From: Chara braunii | Lineage: Eukaryota; Streptophyta; Charophyceae; Charales; Characeae | Reading direction: 5' to 3' | DNA length: 60,106 nucleotides | Assembly: GCA_003427395.1 (NCBI GenBank) | Contig: BFEA01000015.1 | Span: 3,421,808-3,481,913, forward strand | In this document: piece by piece, positions 20,242 to 30,176 of the stretch | How the letters are laid out: each line of letters starts with the position of its first letter | Numbering within the stretch: position 1 is the first letter of the stretch | Notes under the pieces: model-generated | Told to the model about the DNA's origin: nothing | Seen by the model: only the letters and a program-made list of their open reading frames with translations | The model's database searches: none | Translations under genes and position numbers: made by a program

Positions 20242-22870
20242 ACCTCACGCCCTGCGCTGTCTTTGGTTTGGAGTGTTAAAGGTGCGGAAAGAAGGCCCCG
20301 AAAAACAGCAAGATGGCGTGTGCCAAGGATTTTTGGGAAATTGAGTGTGGGGACACAGACAAAACTGGAATCCCCCGTGTTGGTCTGATGAAGTGAGAGA
20401 ACTGGTCGGTTGCAACACGGGTTTCGAAGAAGCACGCACGCGAGATTTGTGACGCGGGGAACTTTGAATTAAATCTAGAAAATACCGTCGGACCCCACCG
20501 AGCCACGGCTCTTCGTTTAGGGTGAAAGGGAGCGGGCACGTGCTTAGTATCCCACTTTCGGACTAGCTCCCGACGCCGCACGCTGCACAATTTCGAATAT
20601 GACGTGGACGGCCTTAATCGCGTGGCCCTTTCCTTGTGCTCATCCTCATCTCGTGCTCGGTAATGGAATCCCTTTGATTGGTAGTGATCAAAGCATTGGT
20701 AATCACTACACAGAGTGTTAGGCCAATGGGGCGCCAGTGCCGACCACAGGATGACGATCAACTCGTTGAATGGTAATAGTAACGAGTACGGCGGAAAATG
20801 CGTATCGATAATGACAAACCCGACGCCGACAAACCCAGAACACCGATTTTCAGGAGGGGAGTAATATCACCCACCGATCTTTGCGACGGCTTCTCGTACG
20901 TCCCACTCACACACACGCGTCCTTTCCTCATTATACGGGAAGGGGCGAGGTGGGGATACGGGAGACCGGCGCCTAGTCGGGTTGAGCCCGTCAGTCCACA
21001 TGGCAATCAATCAGGCGCCCAAAATATCCTCAATCATTCATCGTAAATCCAGAGTCGAGAAATGTATAACTTATCGATCAACCAGAAAGACAGCGTCAAA
21101 ATTCCAAAAGAAAACGAAGAAGGAAAGGAAATTTCAGAGAGAGGGAGAGACGAAGACTCGTGTATGGTGGGGTGCGGCCACTGTTACGTGTATCAGTTGC
21201 ACGTGGTTTTGAAATCCCTCATTATTTTACGAGGGTATGCTGCATATGCTGCGCTGTATAAGGCAGATGGCATGTGCATTGTGTCCTGAATCACAACATC
21301 AACGGATCCAAACACTCTTGCATCCTCGAACAGAATCCCAACAACATTGCCTCTGTCATCGATTCGTTGGATAGTGTCCTAATCAAAACGAGTTTCGTGT
21401 CCGTGTGCATACATTCACTGTGGAAGGTGCGAAAGGCGGTTGTCATGCAATGCTCCTGCCCTATTGTGCCAAAAGCGAGTAATCACAATCCATTTCGGTG
21501 GTTGTTACACGCGCATCCATCATTCACAAGACAAGGTGATCAAATCTCAGCAAGTCCGAGGATTACCCAGGAAACTAATGGAAGAGTTCCGGAAGAAGGT
21601 CTTCCGAGTATACATTCACAAGTGCTTATTCCATCACAAACCGAAGAGATCGACTCTCATACATGATTATTCACATCAGCGAGAGACGAGAAGGAGAGAG
21701 AAAGAGAGACATGCGAGAATATCACGCCAGGAGGGAGAGGTCACACTGAGATCTGGGAATGCAAGAGAAGGTTCGGCTTTACCGTTGTAAGCTCACACTA
21801 AAGAATGGATTCACAACAAGGGGGCGTACTCGCCGTCAAATTCCAACATGGTCCCGGGCCAATCATCCACTGAACTCGAATCACTCGTCTTCATTCGTGC
21901 ACCGACGATCCCGGCCGTCGCGTGTCACCATCCAATACTGCAATCGTCACCCCGCCACTCTAGCCTCGACGTGGCTTGCCCGGATCCCACAGTTCGTCGT
22001 GGCGATCTAACGCACAGCCAGCCAGTCTACAGTCGGCTCATCAGGACTGTTCTCTCGCCCTATACACACATCATCTAGCCACTGCTTCCCGAAAGTTGGC
22101 TGAGGAGTTGAGAGAGAGATTTGTTGGGGCGCCAACGGAATTTATAGTTGCGAGAAGGGAGAGAGACGAGAGGAAAGACAAAGAGTGAGGTAGAGGAGGG
22201 TAAAGGAGGGCTTGAGAGTAATCGCCCGTCGAAAGCCATGTTGATCCCCCTCAACTCGATCTCAGCCAATCTGAATCGTCGCGCAGTAAGAACTTACACA
22301 ACGCTTCTCCTTGGCTAGATGGGGAGAGAGGATCGACTGGGTTTTCGAGCGCGGATCTTAGAACGGGAAGAAGAGGAGTGTGAAGGATAGAGCGAAACGG
22401 GTCCAAGATTCAGATGATCAAGAAATAGAAAAAGGGCGCGCGCTGGGAAGGAGAGGGAAAAGCAGTTACAGGGGGAGGGAGCGAGAAAGCATGTGCGCGC
22501 GAAGGGAGGCGTTGAGAGGGGCGCAGGGAGGAAGGAGGAGGGAGCTTGCTTGCATGGCGCCAGTCGGCAAAAGGAGAATGGGCACCGAAACAGTTGCAGT
22601 TTTTCCTAATCCTATGCTAATTCAAAAATTGAAAGTACCAAATCCGCGCGCAAAGCAGGCGCGGGAAAGAAAGAAAGTCCTCCGTCCATCCATATTCCTA
22701 CAAGAATTCCACAGTTTTCCAGGTCGAGGCCGAGAACATTCGCGCGCGAAAGGTCGCGTGGTGTTCCGTTAATTCCGGAATTCCTAACTGTCGAGCCAAA
22801 TTCCGAGCGCGCTCGCTAAGGCGCGCGAAATTCCCATGCATTTTCAACAAAAAAAAAAGAATTGACAGAT
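20242..22870 (-). mobile_element. 5' LTR of gypsy element 2 (about 2.6 kb)
   Basis: It begins against the primer-binding site with CCTCACGCCCTGCGCTG and resembles 15321-17621 along its length. The outer end is uncertain. Similarity to the other LTRs is clear to CGCTCGCTAAGGCGCG (about 22810), and a G-rich stretch near 22900-22921 may correspond to the G run at 17562-17578, so the LTR could extend a little further. Confidence 0.7.
20276..21006 (-). pseudogene. LTR-encoded conserved protein, copy 3
   Basis: In the frame of the 20761-20276 piece the minus strand reads CEWDVREAVAKIGG, a TGA, then YYSPPENRCSGFVGVGFVII, LPFNELIVILWSALAPHWPN and LCSDYQCFDHYQSKGFHYRA, ending in RRRELVRKWDT. The internal TGA aligns with CGA (Arg) in copy 2, while the copy 2 terminal TGA aligns with CGA here. 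The two copies therefore complement each other's stops. The second Cys of the CSxC pair is Tyr in this copy. Confidence 0.6.
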
Positions 22871-23830
22871 TTCAACGAGGTACCTTTAATCGAGCAAAAA
22901 CAGAGGGAGGGGGAGGGGGGGGTTCTCGGGGGTCGAACAAGACACATCTGGATGCAGAGAAATGACGGGGGAGAGAAGGGGTCCAAAAGTTGGCGCACGT
23001 CCGGAAGCTGGTTCGTCACAGACCACCCGGTGGTGGAGGAGGACGTTCGAAAAAGGTGACTTTCACGCCTCTCCGAGAATTCAAAGAAGGCATACATTCG
23101 TCTGACACTTCTGGTGCTTTGACGCTTGCGTGGCGATGGCCAAATGAACAAACAGTGGTGCCCTTTTCTTTGTCTTTTTCTGTGGTAAGGCCCTTGATCA
23201 GATGATTTGGAGGCCTCTGAAGAGCGGCCCTGCTGGCAGTAGTGGGGGGATTTGTTCGCAATGAACGAAAGAAAGGAAAGTATAGAGAAGGAAGACCGGG
23301 AAAAAGGAACAACCCTGAAAAGATCTTTGTGCATCATTCCGGTGTGTGCCGGCTTATGACTGGCCCAGACCAGTGGCGGTTGCACTTATGCAGATTCTTC
23401 CTCCCCTTTCCTTGCCGTAGATCTCTGCCTAATCTGCCATCAGATATGAAGAACCCTCCCTCCTTTTTTTTCCTTCTTTTTCTTTTTGAAGAGCCCTACC
23501 CCGTAGTGCCAGAACGGAAGGTGCATGCAACCCCCCCCCCCCCCCCCCCCCCCCCACCACCAAAAAAAAAAAAAAGGAAAGAACGGAAGGTGCAGAGAAG
23601 AGCAAAGGAACAAAAACAGAAACCAAAAGTACAGAGTGTTTTACCGAGCAGACTGTGGGGATCCCGGCCCCAAAATCTCGAATCCCATGTGTTTTTCTGT
23701 TTAAAAAAAAAACAAAAAGCGTACAGAGTTCAAACAAACCATCACAGTCCAGGCTTCGGCTGGGACTTTGGAGGATGTACCTGAGCACAAATGATGGCCA
23801 GATGCGTCCCAAAAGGGGAAACTACGCGGG
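22871..23830. other. unassigned, low-complexity-rich spacer
   Basis: The stretch contains G-rich (22910-22925), poly-C (23530-23555), poly-A and T-rich runs. A 189-codon minus frame (22816-23385) is Ser/Arg/Pro-rich without recognisable motifs, and I do not call it a gene. No RNA gene or TIR pair was identified. Confidence 0.4.
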
Positions 23831-23832
23831 AG

Positions 23833-23994
23833 TCGCAAAAAAAGAGTTATAATTGCAGTATGGGCGAAGATATACAGTATCCAATTGCAGTTGGGTTAAT
23901 GTATACAACCGAGCTTTATGGCCAGGTAGGGTGCTCGAAGTGCAATTGCAAACTGTATCTTGCCCCATACTGCAATCATAACTCGTTTTTGTGA
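23833..23994. mobile_element. foldback MITE family A, copy 1 (162 bp)
   Basis: The left end TCGCAAAAAAAGAGTTAT and right end ATAACTCGTTTTTGTGA are inverted repeats. The complementarity continues inward (GCAGTATGGGCGAAGATA against CTTGCCCCATACTGC). A second copy lies at 39001-39159 with its loop in the opposite orientation. No coding capacity. Confidence 0.85.
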
Positions 23995-24026
23995 TGCTGC
24001 TGAAGCTGCCCCCTTACTAGACTAGT

Positions 24027-24110
24027 CCCCCGAATACAACGCACGGTCATCATAGCTGTATCGAGACTGACGGATGGCCCAAATACACGTGCGTTGTATT
24101 CGGGTGAAGA
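24027..24110. mobile_element. foldback MITE family B, copy 1
   Basis: CCCGAATACAACGCACG at the left is matched by GTGCGTTGTATTCGGG at the right. The interior GTCATCATAGCTGTAT is partly lost from the right arm. Same family as 24417-25007 and 38308-38418. Confidence 0.8.
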
Positions 24111-24416
24111 AGGGGAGAGTATTCCTGACCGCAGGCCGCAGAGAATCGAATCCCTGAGTTCTATTGGCCTGCTCTGCCCCGTGAACACTCTAACCGAGCA
24201 GACTAGGAACAGCCCCACTAGGAAGATCTTTTCTTTCTTTGTTTTTTTTGTTGTTGTAACAAGGAATATCTCCCGTTTTGTTATTTTTTAGGACAAAATA
24301 AATCTCCTGGGCGGAGGTCCCACTAGCAAAGAGGATCAGATCTGAACGCGCGATCCTGGACGTGTTCGTGGACAGGTGCAGGAAACCGAGATGGAACTAC
24401 TTTCTGCAACTCTTTG

Positions 24417-25007
24417 CTACCGTCTTCACCCGAATAGAACGCCCGGTCATTGCAGCTGTATTTCTCCCAGATTTCCGTCCAGATGCGGCGATAATGACCG
24501 GGCTTGTATCCAGCGGCCTAGCTCAGTTAGTAAGGCACGCAAGTGGCATTCAGGAGGCCTTGGGTTCAATCCCCATTGGCCTCATGTACCTTCCTGGGCA
24601 AGCTTGGCCCCCGCCACCTAGAGATATGCGGTTGGTCCCCCCAAGTGGCATTGAGCACAGACTGCTGATGTTCATAGAGGGAGGGGACCGGAGGGGAGGC
24701 ACAGTGACTGGCCCATCGGAGAAGCTCGGTCCTGATGCTACCGGCTGACCCCTGGCCGGTATCGCCCACCTGCTGTAGCAGGTATCGCACCTGCTGGCAG
24801 CTCCCACATGTTCCCTCGTTGGAGGCTTGAGCACGGATGTGGCTGCTACGGGGTTCCCCGTAATACTATAATGACAATAAAAATGGCCTGAAAGGCCGTC
24901 CTGTCCAGATTTGACAGGTAATTGATTTGGTTGGGCTTAAAGAATTTGCCTTTAAAAAAAAATAAAAAAAATAATGACCGGGCGTTCTATTGGGGTGAAG
25001 AGGGTAG
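24417..25007. mobile_element. foldback MITE family B, copy 2, split by a SINE
   Basis: The left part (24417-24503) starts CTACCGTCTTCACCCGAATA and the right part (24984-25007) ends GGGGTGAAGAGGGTAG. Removing the insert 24504-24970 and one copy of the 13-bp duplication restores the inverted-repeat structure seen at 38308-38418. Confidence 0.8.
24504..24970 (+). mobile_element. tRNA-derived SINE with 13-bp target-site duplication
   Basis: ATAATGACCGGGC occurs at 24491-24503 and again at 24971-24983, flanking a 467-bp insert with an A-rich tail (24953-24970). The head resembles a tRNA: box A-like TAGCTCAGTTAGTAAGG (24519-24535), box B-like GGGTTCAATCCCC (24562-24574), and GGCC at both ends of the putative acceptor stem. 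These are Pol III internal promoter elements. Related copies start near 25083 and 25595. Confidence 0.9.
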
Positions 25008-25082
25008 TGGGACCTCGCCCCTGTCGAATCTACCGGATGGCTCTGGGGACCCTTTTTTTTTTTTTTTTTCCCTTATATCATC

Positions 25083-25560
25083 ATTTTCCGTAGCTCAATT
25101 GGTAAAGCACACAAGTGGCACCCGCGAGGTCATGCGTTCTACTCCCATCGCCCTCACCGACCTACCTGGGGGCAAGTCCCACTACCAGCGTTGAGCTACC
25201 TCAAAGCCTGAATCTGGATGCTTTTGCGGAGATGTGCAGGAATGGTGTTGAGTTTCCTGAACTGCACGTCTCCACAAACACGTCCAGATTCCCGCGTTGA
25301 GGTAGCTCAACGCTGCTAGTGGGACTTGGCCCCTGGGCATACTCGTTACCCACCATCTACGGTTGGGTAGCAGATACTGCTGATGCTTGTAGGGGGAGTG
25401 GACGGGAGTGGAGGTACAGTGACTGGCCCATTTGGTATGGTCCCTGACGCTACCTGGCCAGTATCACCCACCCGCAGAGTAGGTGTGGTCCCCGCATGTT
25501 CCCTCATTGGAGGCATGAAAATTGATGTGGCTGCTACGGGGTTCCCCGTAATACTGTAAG
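25083..25560 (+). mobile_element. SINE copy 2, carrying a nested MITE
   Basis: The head reads TAGCTCAATTGGTAAAGC with an altered box B (GCGTTCTACTCCC). After the MITE at 25168-25333 it resumes CTGGGCATACTCG and ends with GGCTGCTACGGGGTTCCCCG, the same 3' block as the copy at 24504-24970. Confidence 0.8.
25168..25333. mobile_element. foldback MITE family C inside SINE copy 2
   Basis: The left arm GGCAAGTCCCACTACCAGCG continuing TTGAGCTACCTCAA mirrors the right arm TTGAGGTAGCTCAACGCTGC continuing TAGTGGGACTTGGCC. Pairing extends about 70 bases per arm through CTGAATCTGGA and TCCAGATTC. CCTGGG occurs on both sides and may be the target duplication. Confidence 0.85.
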
Positions 25561-25594
25561 GAAGATCTTCACCAAATAGTTTTTGTGGCAAATG

Positions 25595-25865
25595 AAACTC
25601 AGTTGGTAAGGCACACAAGTGGCATTCAGGAGGTTGTGGGATTGATTCAGGAGGTCGTGGGTTCAATCCCCATTGGCCTCATGTACCTTCCTGGGCATGC
25701 TTGGAGCCCGCCACCTAGGACCACTGGATCCCCCGATCGGCATTGAGCAGAGTCTGCTGATGTTCGTAGGGGAGGGGACCACCACCTAAGGGGAGGCACA
25801 GGGATTGGTCCTGTTGGCATGGTCCCTGATGCTACCGGCTGTCCCCTATCCGGTATTGCCCACAT
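25595..25865 (+). mobile_element. SINE copy 3, truncated
   Basis: It starts ACTCAGTTGGTAAGGCACAC and contains a local duplication of the box B region (ATTCAGGAGG...TGGG twice). It continues like the other SINEs to CCGGTATTGCCCACATG, then joins LINE sequence at about 25866. Confidence 0.75.
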
Positions 25866-26424
25866 GGAGGACATCATCCACCCGGCACAAACCGGTTTCA
25901 TGCATAATCTAAATATTCAAGAAAACATTCTTCTGATTAATGAGGTGATCAACCTGGCACACCAGTCTTCTCAGGGAATGAGTGGACGCAGGTGAATCCA
26001 TTGATTCCTCTTCGCCCGGCTAATGAATTCCCTAGCCTTTTCACGCTCCCTCAGAATGCATTGGTTCCATTATCATGGTATGGAAGAGACTCGGTAGCAG
26101 ATGAACAGGAGGAGGAAGTATAGTCAATATTCCCATCAACTCCTCCTAACTGTTGTAAGGTCTAGGTAGGATTGAAACATCTGGCACCATAGGGGAGGGT
26201 GAAGAGGTCCTCTACAACAGAACTCGTGATCAGAGACTATCGGGCATGTAGTTCTCAAAGGTATCCAAATTGTCAATGTGAGGGACGCTGGACCCGATTT
26301 CCAGCAGGTGCCGCTCCCCACCAATAGATGGAGCCGCTCAAAGAATGCTAGGATAGTCTGCTCTTATCAGCTATCCTAGCATTTACTCAGGGTGTTTGTT
26401 TAAAAAAAAAAAAAAAAAAAAAAG
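25866..26424 (+). mobile_element. LINE copy with RT fragment fused directly to 3' end
   Basis: The 5' part encodes EDIIHPAQTGFMHNLNIQEN and ILLINEVINLAHQSSQ (RT). It then jumps straight to NEWTQVNPLIPLRPANEFPS, the C-terminus of the same LINE family, and the 3' UTR with poly(A) at 26401-26423. From 25978 on it is nearly identical to 31337-31785. About 3 kb between RT and C-terminus is missing. Confidence 0.85.
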
Positions 26425-26811
26425 CTTGTACAGAAGCACTTGGGAAGCTCCATCTGGCCTAGGGCCGGGTCCTACTCGTGTGCATTGTGTTCATCTGGCC
26501 GCCGATCTCTATAATCTACGCCCCGACATGAAAATATGTGCCAGTGGGACCCTGCCCCTGGAATTGCTCTCTAAAAAACAAAAATAAGGCTTTGATGTTC
26601 CATGTCGTATTTGTGGGTCCTGGTACAAGAAGTCAATTTGCACCGTAAGTCGCGCTGAAGCACGCTATACTTGTAGCGATGGGGATAAACCCCGCGGTCA
26701 ACCCAAGCAACTCAACAATTACCACCAACACCACTTCAATGATTCGTTCACCAGATATGTCCCGTATGCAGTTGCAGTGATCGTACACACAGAATCGAAT
26801 ACTCACACAAG

Positions 26812-26817
26812 GGGGGG

Positions 26818-26888
<71 letters not shown>

Positions 26889-26909
26889 NNNNNNNNNNNN
26901 NNNNNNNNN
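26812..26909. repeat. GA microsatellite bordering a 21-bp N gap
   Basis: A G run and about 34 GA units (to 26888) are followed by N at 26889-26909. The gap was probably left because of the simple repeat. LINE RT sequence starts right after it. Confidence 0.95.
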
Positions 26910-27285
26910 AAACATTGAAGAAAACATACTCTTGATTAATGAAAAAAAAAGTCTTGCACACCAGTCTAAGAGTAATGTTGCCCTCATTTTTATTGACTTT
27001 GAAAAACCTATAACCATGTGGAGTGGTTTTTCTTAGACAGATGCCTGGATCGCCTGAATTTCGGGAGTAACTTCCGACGATGGGTGCGCATCTTGCACGA
27101 GAACGCCACCACGAGCATTCAGATCAACGGGGTGCTAGCTCCGGCAATAAGGCTACAACGTTCTGTTAGATAAGGGGATCTCACTGCCCCCTTCTTATTC
27201 ATTACCATTATGGAAGCGCTAACAGTCAACCTCCACCAAAGCAAAGACCTTAAAAAAATTCAGATCTTCAGCATCACAGAAAGAA
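26910..27285 (+). pseudogene. LINE 3, RT part left of the nested LINE 2
   Basis: Broken frames read NIEENILLINE, NVALIFIDFEKP, then (after frameshifts) motifs equivalent to NFRRWITILHQ and ending LHQSKDLKKIQIFSIT. This last segment aligns with NLKKNKDIRKIRVTSIP of LINE 2. The next residues of the family, EEAVPICALFADD, are found at 31786, on the other side of LINE 2. Confidence 0.8.
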
Positions 27286-27303
27286 TGCATTGGTAATAGT
27301 ATC

Positions 27304-28707
27304 TTGTGGTTCAACAACGGCCTAGCATTCCTAGGACGTAAGTGCAATGAATACTCCAGAGCCTTGGCAAAATCAAGAAATCAAAAAGAGAGGGAAACCC
27401 TTCAAAGACTCCAAAAACTCCAAGAAAAGGAAGAAAAAACGGACGATCTAAATACAGAGCAAATGGCAATGGAAATCCAATCACTAGAAGATCAATTAAT
27501 GAAATACATGGAATACAGATGGCAAGGGTTCAGAATACAGGGGAAACCAAGGAAACATCAAATGGAAGGTGATATGGATGCTCGCTTCTTTGCTATGGCC
27601 AAAGTAAGGTCAGGTAAAACCACTATAGAAGCCTTAATGAACCCCTTCAATAGTGATGAACCCTTAGCCATTTCCACAGCAGCCAGCATGAAAATAGCTA
27701 GAGATTTCTATAAAGATCTATTCACATCCAAAAATTCAGCTATTCCCCCAGAGCAAAAGGAAAAGGAAATAGAAGATTTTCTTATTCCCCTCAACAAATA
27801 AATATCAGAAGAACAAAAAGAACATTTGGAGAGGTCAATTTCAAAAGATGAAATTTGGAAGGCACTAATTGTAATGGAAGAAGAGAAGACATCCGGAATT
27901 GACGGTCTTCCCAAAAAATTTTGGGAAGCCATGTGGGGTCCTCTTGCACAACACTTAATGGACTATTACCAAGCAGTATGGGAAGCAAGGGACATGGGGG
28001 AGATAGTAAATCAAGGATTCCTCACGCTTTTGTATAAGAAAGGTAATAAACTCAACGTTCGTAATTACCGCTCCATCACTCTACTTACAGTGGTCTATAA
28101 ATTAATAGCAAAAGTACGAGCAGATAGAATGCTCCAAGTCATTGTCGATATTATTCATCCAGCCCAAACAGGATTTATAAAAGGTAGAAACATACAATAC
28201 AATATCCTCCTCATAAATAAACTTATAAAAGTAGCACGCCAATCTAGACATAATGCGGCATTTATCTTCATTGATTTCGAAAAAGCTTATGACCATGTAA
28301 ATTGGCTCTTCCTAGACAAATGCCTAGCTAAGATGAACTTTGGGATTAACTTTAGAAGATGGATCACAATCTTGCATCAAAAAGCAACCACAAGTGTGAT
28401 GGTTAATGGTAGCTTAGCGCCTCCTTTTGAATTGACAAGATCGGTGAGACAAGGCGACCCTTTAGCACCCTTTTTTTTTATTATTATAATGGAAGCATTT
28501 GCAGCTAACCTAAAGAAAAATAAGGATATTAGAAAAATACGAGTGACATCCATCCCAGAAGAGGCAATCTCTATGTGTTTACGTTTCGCTGATGATTTAT
28601 CCTTGATGATAGAGGCATCACAGGAAAACATGAAGGCAATCCAGGATTTAATGGATAAGTTTTGTAGACTAGCAGACATGAAGGTCAATTGGGGAGAAAT
28701 AAAATAG
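27304..28707 (+). pseudogene. LINE 2 reverse transcriptase
   Basis: Two frames (27304-27798 and 27826-28707) are in register, separated by one TAA. A coiled, charged linker (KEEKTDDLNTEQMAMEIQ) precedes RT. RT motifs in order: KTSGIDGLPKKFWEAMW, NYRSITLLTVVYKLIAKVRA, IIHPAQTGFIKGRNIQ, AAFIFIDFEKAYDHVNWLFL (first catalytic D), SVRQGDPLAPFFFIIIMEAF, and LRFADDLSLMIEASQ with intact FADD (catalytic D codons at 28591-28596). The catalytic residues look functional, but the upstream stop and downstream decay make it a pseudogene. Confidence 0.9.
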
Positions 28708-29389
28708 GGATGGTGGATTAACTACCAAGGAGCTAGACCTCCAGAATCACCACGGGTTAAGAGGCTTCCACATGATAGGCCTATAAGGGTCCTGAGAATT
28801 GCACTATCAGCCGAAGGGAAACCAATAACCAACGAGGATAATATTTTTCAAAGCGCCCAAACAAAATTAGAATCTGGAAGAACAAGCACACATCAATAAT
28901 GGGTAGAGCATTGGTGATTAATAACGTGGTCCTAGCCTTGATCTGGTATAAGTCCGCGATTTGGGCCTTAGATACTAAATAGTCTAAATCCCTCCAACAA
29001 CAACTTGCAACGTTTTTGTGGAGAGGTAATCATGATTATAAAAATGTCATTAACAGGGTAGCTTGGTCCTCAATCATTCAGTCAAAAACCAAGGGTGACT
29101 TAGGTATCATTGATCCAACACTCCAAGCGAAGACACTCTTTATCCAATGGATTAAAAGATTGTTACTCAATCCCCAAACCCCTTGAAATGGCTTGGCATG
29201 GGAACAACTAAGGAGACTTGCCCCACAGTCAGAGGAGTACGTAGACTTAGCCATGTGGCTGGAGAACAGAGACTGACCTATACCTAGAAGCTCATCCCAA
29301 GTTACAGACGCGGCTCATCTGTCTAATAGGGTTGCTCCAAGGATAGATATTGTCAAAGATTCCTTCTGGACAACCCTCCTCAAAACATC
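28708..29389 (+). pseudogene. LINE 2 post-RT region, degenerate
   Basis: Stops and frameshifts are frequent, but segments match LINE 3 (for example GRALVINNVVLALIWYKS-like against GRALIINNVVLATLWYKS at 32120). The last codons before the MITE read TLLKT, equivalent to LLKIWRKLPP at 32550. Confidence 0.65.
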
Positions 29390-29910
29390 AACAAAAAAAT
29401 TCCCATGAGAAATGAAAGTTGAAAAAACATTCCATAAAAAAAAAATCCTTCTTATTTATAAATTATCATTCCAATGTTTGTCCAATTCTAAAATTTTCAA
29501 TTTAATTTGATAAGTTCCCGTCTAAATATGAGCTTTCCCTTCCAACTACATTTATTTGTTCAAGATGGAATGAAAGTCTGGACGAATTAATGAAATGTTT
29601 TAATTAGACTTTCATTCTATTACAACAAATATCGTCTAATTTAGATTGGATTAACCTATTTATGACTGGAAATCCTTACTTAGATTGACAGTCCAATTAA
29701 AATATTTCATGAACTCATCCAGACTTTCATTCCATCTCTAGCATGCAGTTCAAATAAGAAGGGATACCTCATTCTTGGAAAGAAAGTTTTCAAGTAAGAC
29801 GAAAAATTTTAAAATTGAAATTATATTTTTTAAGATGGAATGAAAATTTAGAATTTAGAATGTAATTTTACTCTAGAATGATTATTTAATTCTGGGAATT
29901 TTTTTTGTTG
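29390..29910. mobile_element. AT-rich MITE family D (521 bp) in LINE 2
   Basis: Termini CAACAAAAAAATTCCCA and TGGGAATTTTTTTTGTTG are inverted repeats with AT on each side. Comparison with other LINE copies (CTTAACACATGGAGG in LINE 1) shows the empty site would read CTCAAAACATGGAGG, so the insert is delimited almost to the base. An internal inverted repeat of about 45 bp per arm (29568-29613 with 29695-29741) is also present. No ORF. Confidence 0.85.
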
Positions 29911-30176
29911 ATGGAGGAAATTACCCTTACCTGATGCACATTTCCCAGAACGATGGGAAAAGATAAATCGTCAACCTCATTTTAACAATACTTGGATACA
30001 GGATCACCATAGCACCACACTACATTGCAATGACAGCCCATGAAAGAGCTGGATCAGAAAAGGAGTGACCAGAATTAAAGATATCTGGGGTGAAACCAAC
30101 AGGGACTGGGTTTCTCATCAAATTCTTAAGGACAAACTAAAACACTGCCACCACGTGCAGAGAAACCTAGAGGATA

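Larger units (their letters stand above)
15321..22870 (-). mobile_element. Ty3/gypsy element 2, internally deleted, nested in LINE 1
   Basis: Minus-strand order is 5' LTR (about 22870 to 20242), primer-binding site (20241-20229), gag, protease, then directly 3' LTR (17621 to 15321). No RT, RNase H or integrase is present: the internal part is only about 2.6 kb. It inserted into the zf-RVT region of LINE 1 at 15321. The two LTRs differ at roughly one base in six in the stretch I compared (15950-16090 against 20870-21000), so it is old, or the LTRs come from two insertions. I did not find the LINE resuming on the right. Confidence 0.65.

Noticed and set aside
22816-23385. 189-codon minus ORF
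   Set aside because: Ser/Arg/Pro-rich with no motif, bounded by low-complexity runs; coding not supportable.
24519-24587. tRNA gene candidate
   Set aside because: Box A- and B-like motifs and a GGCC/GGCC stem are present, but the sequence is the head of a 467-bp insert with poly(A) tail and 13-bp target duplication, so it is a SINE.
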